A DNA stretch of 11,016 bases from Clostridiales bacterium (GTDB taxonomy: Bacteria > Bacillota > Clostridia > Caldicoprobacterales > UBA3941). Numbering within the stretch: the first letter of the stretch is position 1; every line of letters starts with the position of its first letter. The position numbers and the translations under genes were made by a program. The notes under the pieces are model-generated. The model saw only the letters and a list, made by a program, of their open reading frames with translations. It was not told the origin of the DNA and made no database searches. Below are positions 5,574 to 11,016 of the stretch, one piece after another. Location: the NCBI GenBank assembly GCA_012522165.1, contig JAAYKZ010000196.1, positions 1-11,016 on the forward strand, in the 5' to 3' direction.

Positions 5574-7709
5574 ATGAAAAGAATTCAAAAAATTCTACAA
5601 AAGAGCAACCTGTTTAATAAACAAGAGGTTAGCTCAAGTAAAAGAAACAAAAAAATAGGTATAAATAGTATTCGCGTAAAGCTTATAGCTGCTTTTTTAA
5701 TTCTAATTATACCTATTATTATTCTAGGTACTGAATCTCATAGGTTGGCTTCCAACAAAATTGAGAACATAACTCAAAATTCTACCATTCAATCAATGAC
5801 GCAAACTGCTAAATATCTAGATTTAATGTTTTCACAAGTAGAAACTATGTCAAAACAGTTTCTTGCTAATCCATCACTACAGGATTATTATAGTTACAAA
5901 CATTTAAGTGATGGTTCAAATGCCTATGAGGAATATACCTTAAAGTCAAACGCTACATCAGCGCTAAATGGTGCCATGATCGGTATGGACTTAATATCTT
6001 CTATTTCTATATTGACAGACAATAATACAAGTATATTTACCTCATCCAAATCAATGAATTTGAATTGGGATGAAATAAGGGAATCATCTTGGTATCAACA
6101 GGCTATAGGGAGTCAAAGGGGTTCTTGGATAGATGAGCATAAGGAAATTGACGATACTGCTCTTGATAAAAACTATGCTTTTTCATATATCAGTCAATAC
6201 TACAATGTAAAATTAAAAAAAAGTATAGGAGTACTAATTATAGATATTAAAAAGAAAGAAATCCAAGATCTGTTAGAAGGAATACAACTGGGTGAATCAG
6301 GTGAAATTCATTTAATCACACCAGGTGGTGTTGACCTTACACCTGCTAGATTGAATGGAGATAGCTTAGAAGGTGAGCAATCATCTCTAGCCGAGCAGGA
6401 TTTTTTCACACAAATAAAAGAAGATACAGAAATCAGCAACCATATGCATGTTAAGTATAAAGGAACAGAGCATCTAGTTATATACAATAAGGTGGAAGGT
6501 ACTGACTTTATTTTGGTAGGACTTATTCCTATGTCTGAAATATTGAAGGAAACTAAACAAATACAACATAACACCATGGTACTGGTTTTTATTGCAGGAC
6601 TAGTAGCCCTATTCTTAGGATTATTAATATCCTCTAATATGGGACGCACCATAAATGAGTTGGTTAAAGTAGCTACCCAAGCTGCTCAGGGAGATTTAAC
6701 TGTAGTACCTACTTCAAAACGAAAAGATGAATTAGGTATATTAACAGCAAGCATAAGATCCATGATTGCGAATACCAGAAACCTTATTGAACAAGCTTCT
6801 ATGATTTCTCAAAAGGTTTCAAGTTCCTCGTCTACAGTTGCTGCTACATCAGAAGAGGCTTCGGCATCTTCTCATGAAATTAGTAGAGCAATCCAAGAGA
6901 TCGCTCAAGGTGCCGCTGAACAAGCATATGAAGCTGAACAAGGAGTAACTACTATGGAACAATTGGCATCCAGAATTAATCTAGTTATGGAAGACGCCAA
7001 GATTATTAATGATATTTCAACGGATACTACAGAGCTTACTCGTCAGGGTCTATCTTCAATAAATAATTTAAATGAAAAAGCGGCTGAGACAACAACTATT
7101 ACTAATAATATTATACAATCTATTGAGCAATTGAATGAACACTCTCGCTCAATTGGTAAAATCATTAAAGTCATTGACGGCATAGCTGACCAAACTAATC
7201 TCTTAGCTTTAAACGCAGCCATCGAAGCTGCGCGTGCCGGTGAGATGGGTAAAGGGTTTGCTGTGGTGGCCAACGAAGTTAAAAAGCTTGCAGAACAGTC
7301 CATAAATGCTACCAAGGAAATAGCTACAATTATAAACCAAACTCAACAGCAGACTGCTATAACAGTAAAGCAAGCCCAAAGAGCAGATGACATTGTAGAA
7401 TCCCAAAATGAAGCTGTGAGTGCTACTGTAGCTATATTTGAAAGAATTTCCTCCTCTATGGATACTCTATCACAGCGCATAAATGAAATTCTAAATAGAA
7501 TAACTGAAATGGATTCACATAAAAATAAAGCCATCGAGTCCATGCAAAATATTTCAGCAGTTTCACAAGAATCCGCTGCTTCAGTCCAAGAGGTCACTGC
7601 TTCTACTGAAGAACAGTTGGCAGGCATTGAAGAGTTAGCTGCCTTTGCACAAGAATTAAACGATGTATCCATTCAATTAACTGAAGCTATTAACAAATTC
7701 AAAGTCTAA
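5574..7709 (+). CDS. Methyl-accepting chemotaxis protein with Cache-like sensor domain
   Basis: 711 residues from the ATG. A basic cytoplasmic tail (1-35) leads into membrane segment 1 (about 36-52). A large extracytoplasmic region follows (about 55-328), with the layout of a double Cache sensor: a long first helix, a WYQQAIGS...GSWIDE motif near 173-187 and a YISQYYNVKLKKSIGVLIID strand. Membrane segment 2 is at about 333-354, HAMP at about 355-408, and the coiled-coil signalling domain runs to the C terminus. The conserved hairpin tip that binds CheA and CheW is intact at 539-575 (DQTNLLALNAAIEAARAGE, then GKGFAVVANEVKKLAEQS). There is no C-terminal CheR-tethering pentapeptide; the end is INKFKV. 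No other chemotaxis gene is near, so it is an orphan receptor acting with arrays encoded elsewhere. The ligand is unknown; amino acids or other small molecules are usual for this class. It is transcribed alone and ends in a strong terminator. Confidence 0.96.
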   Translation: MKRIQKILQKSNLFNKQEVSSSKRNKKIGINSIRVKLIAAFLILIIPIIILGTESHRLASNKIENITQNSTIQSMTQTAKYLDLMFSQVETMSKQFLANPSLQDYYSYKHLSDGSNAYEEYTLKSNATSALNGAMIGMDLISSISILTDNNTSIFTSSKSMNLNWDEIRESSWYQQAIGSQRGSWIDEHKEIDDTALDKNYAFSYISQYYNVKLKKSIGVLIIDIKKKEIQDLLEGIQLGESGEIHLITPGGVDLTPARLNGDSLEGEQSSLAEQDFFTQIKEDTEISNHMHVKYKGTEHLVIYNKVEGTDFILVGLIPMSEILKETKQIQHNTMVLVFIAGLVALFLGLLISSNMGRTINELVKVATQAAQGDLTVVPTSKRKDELGILTASIRSMIANTRNLIEQASMISQKVSSSSSTVAATSEEASASSHEISRAIQEIAQGAAEQAYEAEQGVTTMEQLASRINLVMEDAKIINDISTDTTELTRQGLSSINNLNEKAAETTTITNNIIQSIEQLNEHSRSIGKIIKVIDGIADQTNLLALNAAIEAARAGEMGKGFAVVANEVKKLAEQSINATKEIATIINQTQQQTAITVKQAQRADDIVESQNEAVSATVAIFERISSSMDTLSQRINEILNRITEMDSHKNKAIESMQNISAVSQESAASVQEVTASTEEQLAGIEELAAFAQELNDVSIQLTEAINKFKV

Positions 7710-7714
7710 TATTT

Positions 7715-7757
7715 AAAAAGCAGATGAGAATTAAATAATTGATCTCATCTGCTTTTT
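7715..7757. terminator. Bidirectional intrinsic terminator between convergent genes
   Basis: Perfect 15-bp arms AAAAAGCAGATGAGA (7715-7729) and TCTCATCTGCTTTTT (7743-7757) with a 13-base AT-rich loop. The T-run goes on to 7759. It begins 6 bases after the chemoreceptor stop and lies 12 bases beyond the stop of the leftward membrane-protein gene, so it probably ends transcripts from both sides. Confidence 0.92.
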
Positions 7758-7768
7758 TTATGTATGGT

Positions 7769-8236
7769 TTATTTTATACTCTTATCCAATGTTCCCAGTA
7801 ATACAATTATGGGCATTAACACTAATAGCATAAGGAATATAATAAATACTATTCGGACAATCTCTGGATCAAGTGACAGATTATTCATCTCAGGATAGCT
7901 ATTTGTAATTATATATAGAATTATAAATCCAGGGATATTCCCAAGTATACCTAAAAGCAGCCCCTTAGTAAATCGGTTTTGCCTTACAAAACTGCCAAAT
8001 TTTTTTCCGTACTGAAACCAAAATACGCAAGATGGAATACCCGTGCCCAGTATTACCAGCCATACTGGTAAGGGCAGAGGAAATCCTAGCTGCCTTATCC
8101 TATACACAACCCAAAATAGTCCTAAAGAAATAATACCCACTACTAGAATAATAATTAGGTTTACAATCATTAGCTTTATACCTTCTATAAGATACATATC
8201 ACTTTTGGGCAATATTTTTTTTATTTTATAATACAT
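7769..8236 (-). CDS. Small four-helix membrane protein of unknown function, coupled to mutS2
   Basis: 155 residues. A basic N-terminal stretch (KIKKILPKSD) precedes four predicted membrane helices at about 22-45, 55-76, 91-111 and 127-149. The loop between helices 2 and 3 is basic (GKKFGSFVRQNRFTKG) and that between 3 and 4 is acidic and polar (SYPEMNNLSLDPE). By the positive-inside rule both termini are then cytoplasmic. The layout loosely resembles small transporters or AtpI-like proteins, but I see no diagnostic motif and do not assign a family. The ATG starts 14 bases after the mutS2 stop. A GGGGG run (8247-8251) that overlaps that stop codon is the only ribosome site, 10 bases away, so translation may depend on ribosomes finishing mutS2. 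It is the last gene of the operon and ends at the shared terminator. A Met at codon 14 is a poorer start, with no ribosome site. Confidence 0.85.
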   Translation of the reverse strand: MYYKIKKILPKSDMYLIEGIKLMIVNLIIILVVGIISLGLFWVVYRIRQLGFPLPLPVWLVILGTGIPSCVFWFQYGKKFGSFVRQNRFTKGLLLGILGNIPGFIILYIITNSYPEMNNLSLDPEIVRIVFIIFLMLLVLMPIIVLLGTLDKSIK

Positions 8237-8250
8237 GGTGTATTAACCCC

Positions 8251-10626
8251 CTACTTCAACTCAACAATAGTCACTCCTGATTCGCCTTCCCCAAACTTAC
8301 CTAATCTAAATGAAGCTACATGAGGATGGTGCCTTAGATGCTCATGTATACCACTTCTTAATGTTCCAGTTCCCTTACCATGTATCAGAACAACCTCCTT
8401 AAGGCCAGCTAAAAAAACATCATCTAAATATCTGTCTACATTTATTATAGCTTCTTCTACATTTTGACCCCTTATGTCTAGCTCCATAGAAACAGATTTC
8501 CTTTTCACCGACAGGGATGTTGAACGAGAAACATGGGCTTTAGTTTGTTTATCATCAATTCTTCTAAGATTTGATATATGAACATTTATTTTCATAATGC
8601 CTACCTGCACCTGTACCTCATCTCCCTGTTCAGATATACTGAGCACTTGTCCAGTCTGATCAAGATTAATAATATATACTGACTCCCCTGGCTTTAGATT
8701 TTTAGGAGGCTTCATCAAACCTTTGGATTGCTGCATGGAATCTCCTAGTGCCTTTTCCATATCATCAAGACTATGTTTTAATCGCTCCCTTGCTTGCTCA
8801 ATTGCCCTGCGATGTTCCTTTTCTTGGTATTGCTGAGCTAGCTTGCGTATTTCACGGATTATAGTATCAGCTTGATCCTTAGCTTGTCTTAAAATACTTC
8901 TGGCCTCTTGCCTAGCCTGTTGCAATATCTTTTGTTCCTTTTCTTTTATTTGCTTTTCATTCTCCTCTAATCGTTTCTTTATTCTTTGAACTTCATCTAA
9001 ATATGATTTAGCTTCTTCTCTCTCCTCCTGAGCTTTTATCCTATTTCTTTCCATATCTGACAATACGTCTTCAAAACGTAAATCTTCTTGGCTTATAAAT
9101 TCTTTAGCCTGTTCTATTAGCTCCTCTTTAAGGCCGAGACGCCTTGATATTTCAAATGCATTACTTTTTCCTGGTATACCCATCAATAAACGGTAAGTAG
9201 GTCTCAAGGTCTCTACATCAAATTCCATGGATGCATTTTCCATACCTTTCTGTGTTAAAGCAAATATCTTTAGCTCACTGTAATGAGTGGTTGCCATAGT
9301 GCATATACCTTGTTTGCGAAAGAAATCTAGTATAGCCATGGCCAACGCCGCACCCTCAGTAGGATCAGTACCTGCGCCCAATTCATCAAACAGCACCAAA
9401 GACTTAGCATCAGCTTGCTCTACTATACGGGCAATATGAACCATATGAGAAGAGAAAGTGCTAAGGCTCTGTTCAATGCTCTGCTCATCACCTATATCAG
9501 CAAAAACTCCTCCAAATATCCCCATTTGACTTCCGTAATCTGCTGGGATATGCAGCCCAGATTGAGTCATGAGCACAAATAGCCCCGCTGTCTTAAGAGT
9601 TACCGTCTTACCCCCGGTATTTGGTCCGGTGATAACTAGCACTTTTGCTTTTTGTCCTAATCTTATGGTAACAGGAACAACTTCATCCTTATTAATTAAA
9701 GGATGACGACCATTTATGATGTTAATGAGGGGCTCTGATACTAGTTCAGGACATATACCATTGTATGATCTACTAAAGCTGGCTTTGGCAAATGTCATAT
9801 CTAACCTGGCAAGTATATATAAATTATTTAGTATGCTTTCATGACAGGTTTGCACTTTAGTGGTCAGCTCCATTAGTATTCTTTCTATTTCCTTTTCTTC
9901 TTCTAGAAGTAATTGTCTGAGTTCATTATTAGCTTCTACCACCGGCATCGGTTCTATGAATAAAGTAGCTCCACTTGAAGATTGATCATGTATCATTCCA
10001 GGTACATTAGCCCTATGCTCTTGCTTTACTGGCACAACATAGCGTCCATTTCTGATAGTGACAATTGGTTCCTGAAGAAACTTTTGAAATTGGGGAGAAT
10101 GGATTAGTTTATTTAATCTCTCCCTTACTCTCTCATTTGCCCTTTGAATTTTTCTTCTTATATTTGCCAGTTGAGGACTGGCATAATCAGAAATTTTATC
10201 TTCAGATTCAATGCATCTAAATATCTCATCCATTAACCATCTATGTCTTTGCAATCTTTCTACCATATCCATAATAATAGGAATATTTTCGGGATTAGGA
10301 TATTTGGCAACCTCATCCTTAACTCTATTAGTAGTTTTTAATACTGATCCTACCTCTAATAAATGTTCAGCTGACAATAAGGATCCTATTTTTGCTTTAT
10401 GTAAAGTTCTCTCTATATCTGGAAAAATATCCAATGGAGAATACCCTGCAAAAGTAAGAAAAGAGTAAGCCTGAGTGGTCTCCTCTAACATTTGTTTCAC
10501 TGCAGAGATATCCGATGCGGGGCTAATATCTCTAATCAAAGCTTTACCCATTTCTGAAAAGGCATAATCCTCTAACATAGAAATAATCTTGTTGTATTCT
10601 AGTACCTTAAGTGTTCTTTGATCCAA
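8251..10626 (-). CDS. mutS2: MutS2: MutS-like ATPase with C-terminal Smr domain
   Basis: 791 residues from the TTG at 10624-10626. The N-terminal core and clamp (about 1-325) lead to the ATPase: Walker A GPNTGGKT (334-341), the segment DEQSIEQSLSTFSSHM (380-395), Walker B LVLFDELGAGTDPTEG (410-425) and the switch TTHYSELK. A long Lys/Glu coiled coil (about 510-635) and a KOW-like beta unit (about 643-690) follow. The C-terminal Smr domain (about 714-791) has LDIRG (716-720) and HGKGTG (749-754), the motifs of the Smr nuclease fold. The mismatch-binding N domain of MutS is absent, as expected for MutS2. The family suppresses recombination and, in Bacillus, binds collided ribosomes and helps rescue them; it is not a mismatch-repair protein. 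Start choice: an ATG two codons earlier (10632) is only 2 bases from GGAGG, whereas the TTG is 8 bases away and gives the usual N terminus (Met-x-x-x-TLxVLExNKI). The shared promoter also serves the membrane protein downstream. Confidence 0.96.
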   Translation of the reverse strand: MDQRTLKVLEYNKIISMLEDYAFSEMGKALIRDISPASDISAVKQMLEETTQAYSFLTFAGYSPLDIFPDIERTLHKAKIGSLLSAEHLLEVGSVLKTTNRVKDEVAKYPNPENIPIIMDMVERLQRHRWLMDEIFRCIESEDKISDYASPQLANIRRKIQRANERVRERLNKLIHSPQFQKFLQEPIVTIRNGRYVVPVKQEHRANVPGMIHDQSSSGATLFIEPMPVVEANNELRQLLLEEEKEIERILMELTTKVQTCHESILNNLYILARLDMTFAKASFSRSYNGICPELVSEPLINIINGRHPLINKDEVVPVTIRLGQKAKVLVITGPNTGGKTVTLKTAGLFVLMTQSGLHIPADYGSQMGIFGGVFADIGDEQSIEQSLSTFSSHMVHIARIVEQADAKSLVLFDELGAGTDPTEGAALAMAILDFFRKQGICTMATTHYSELKIFALTQKGMENASMEFDVETLRPTYRLLMGIPGKSNAFEISRRLGLKEELIEQAKEFISQEDLRFEDVLSDMERNRIKAQEEREEAKSYLDEVQRIKKRLEENEKQIKEKEQKILQQARQEARSILRQAKDQADTIIREIRKLAQQYQEKEHRRAIEQARERLKHSLDDMEKALGDSMQQSKGLMKPPKNLKPGESVYIINLDQTGQVLSISEQGDEVQVQVGIMKINVHISNLRRIDDKQTKAHVSRSTSLSVKRKSVSMELDIRGQNVEEAIINVDRYLDDVFLAGLKEVVLIHGKGTGTLRSGIHEHLRHHPHVASFRLGKFGEGESGVTIVELK

Positions 10627-10634
10627 ATTCATTA

Positions 10635-10639
10635 CCTCC
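10635..10639 (-). promoter_or_regulatory. mutS2 ribosome binding site, too close to the ATG
   Basis: GGAGG within AGGAGGTAATG on the minus strand. Only 2 bases separate it from the ATG at 10632, while 8 bases separate it from the in-frame TTG at 10626. This spacing is the main reason for preferring the TTG. Confidence 0.65.
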
Positions 10640-10665
10640 TAATATCTAACCCCTTATCCTACCTT

Positions 10666-10671
10666 ATTATA
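10666..10671 (-). promoter_or_regulatory. Candidate -10 box for the mutS2 operon
   Basis: TATAAT on the minus strand, 39 bases before the TTG start and downstream of the previous gene's terminator, where a promoter is needed. The -35 position (about 10688-10694) has no good TTGACA match and there is no TGn extension, so the promoter may be weak or need help. Confidence 0.45.
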
Positions 10672-10717
10672 ACCTTATTGATAACAAAAAGATAGGTTTA
10701 ATAACGATTTGGGACAT

Positions 10718-10740
10718 AAAAAAAGGCGCATTGCTGCACC
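10718..10740 (-). terminator. Intrinsic terminator with GCAA tetraloop after the 75-residue gene
   Basis: Read on the minus strand: GGTGCA (10740-10735), loop GCAA, TGCGCC (10730-10725), then seven Ts (10724-10718). The stem is 6 bp with one G-U pair and is closed by a GNRA-type loop. It lies 12 bases after the stop of the 10753-10980 gene and before the mutS2 promoter, separating the two transcripts. Confidence 0.85.
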
Positions 10741-10752
10741 ATAGTGAAAAAA

Positions 10753-10980
10753 CTAAATAGAATCCGCTTTCTTATCAATATGCCCTTTGAGCTTAAGGTA
10801 TAGATCAATCAATTCTGCTCCTATTCTAACTTCTTCATGGGTATATCCTTTATCATAGTAACAATTATAATCAATCTTTTGACCATCTATTTTTGCATTC
10901 AGAATACCTTTTAAGATATCACATTTTGAAATATTCCTCTCAATATTTCTAATAATATCATGGATTTGTCTATTCTCCAC
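10753..10980 (-). CDS. Small hypothetical protein, mostly helical
   Basis: 75 residues from a GTG at 10978-10980, with GGGGG (10988-10992) 7 bases upstream. The N-terminal helix (about 3-30, IHDIIRNIERNISKCDILKG) is amphipathic. A polar middle follows with two cysteines (Cys20 in the helix, Cys40 in YNCYYDKGY), then a second helix (about 48-68, HEEVRIGAELIDLYLKLKGH) and a charged tail. No signal peptide or membrane segment is present, so it is probably cytoplasmic. I do not recognise the family. The length and two-helix plan recall Spo0E-like regulators, but the SQELD motif is missing. The same frame stays open upstream to the window edge (YGRQIDKDGGSI), so the true gene could start outside the window and be longer; the other two frames there contain stops. 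A clear terminator follows its TAG stop. Confidence 0.7.
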   Translation of the reverse strand: MENRQIHDIIRNIERNISKCDILKGILNAKIDGQKIDYNCYYDKGYTHEEVRIGAELIDLYLKLKGHIDKKADSI

Positions 10981-11016
10981 AATGCTTCCCCCATCTTTAT
11001 CTATTTGCCTTCCATA

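Noticed and set aside
6308..7672. Several leftward open frames of 65-114 codons opposite the chemoreceptor
   Set aside because: They are antisense shadows of a well-supported coding region, overlap each other and lack ribosome sites.
8043..8231. Rightward open frame of 62 codons opposite the four-helix membrane protein
   Set aside because: Antisense shadow; the leftward frame has the operon context, ribosome site and membrane pattern.
10211..10468. Rightward open frame of 85 codons opposite the mutS2 N-terminal region
   Set aside because: Antisense to conserved MutS2 sequence, with no ribosome site.
10753..10980. Spo0E-like sporulation regulator for the 75-residue protein
   Set aside because: Length and helix plan are similar, but the diagnostic SQELD motif is absent (GAELIDLY instead) and the loop is too long.
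1..11016. CRISPR array, insertion sequence, tRNA, rRNA or riboswitch
   Set aside because: I saw no regularly spaced direct repeats, no transposase motifs or terminal inverted repeats, no tRNA cloverleaf motifs and no intergenic gap long enough for a typical large riboswitch; the gaps are explained by promoters and terminators.

Overview
The window looks like chromosomal DNA from a low-GC Gram-positive anaerobe, probably of the Clostridia. The reasons are AT-rich sequence, AGGAGG-type ribosome binding sites, occasional TTG/GTG starts, A-tract/U-tract hairpin terminators, and the gene content (MutS2 with an Smr domain, a membrane-anchored HtrA beside an OmpR-type two-component system, a zinc-ribbon membrane protein). 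The genus cannot be told from the sequence alone. There is no insertion sequence, phage gene, CRISPR array, tRNA or rRNA, and the coding style is uniform, so this reads as core or near-core chromosome rather than an island.

Layout, left to right. (1) 1-130, minus: the first 43 codons of a membrane protein cut by the window edge. It diverges from (2) 336-1943, plus: a 535-residue protein with an N-terminal CxxC...CxxC zinc ribbon, an acidic linker, one membrane segment, about three Ig-like beta domains and a small C-terminal beta domain. (3) A bidirectional terminator at 1942-1970 separates it from the convergent block 1983-5375, minus. That block is, in transcription order, a response regulator, a histidine kinase (1-base overlap) and an HtrA-type serine protease, which has its own candidate promoter. 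(4) 5574-7709, plus: a double-Cache-like methyl-accepting chemotaxis protein, divergent from the response regulator. (5) A second bidirectional terminator at 7715-7757, facing (6) 7769-10626, minus: mutS2 followed 14 bases later by a four-helix membrane protein of unknown function. (7) A minus-strand terminator at 10718-10740, after a 75-residue protein of unknown function at the right edge.

How the parts fit. The response regulator, kinase and HtrA form a plausible envelope-stress module: the kinase has an extracytoplasmic sensor domain, the regulator is of the winged-helix OmpR/PhoB class, and HtrA is the usual kind of target. Three TT-rich hexamers at exact 11-bp steps lie over the -35 region of the htrA promoter, the geometry that OmpR/PhoB regulators use. 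MutS2 is a housekeeping protein with SMR and KOW-like parts, linked in that family to ribosome-collision rescue or DNA recombination control.

I did not find a clearly new multi-gene system. The items most worth a second look are the multidomain zinc-ribbon protein, the 11-bp hexamer array before htrA, the mutS2 start codon, the uncharacterised membrane protein coupled to mutS2, and the dyad between the response-regulator and chemoreceptor promoters.
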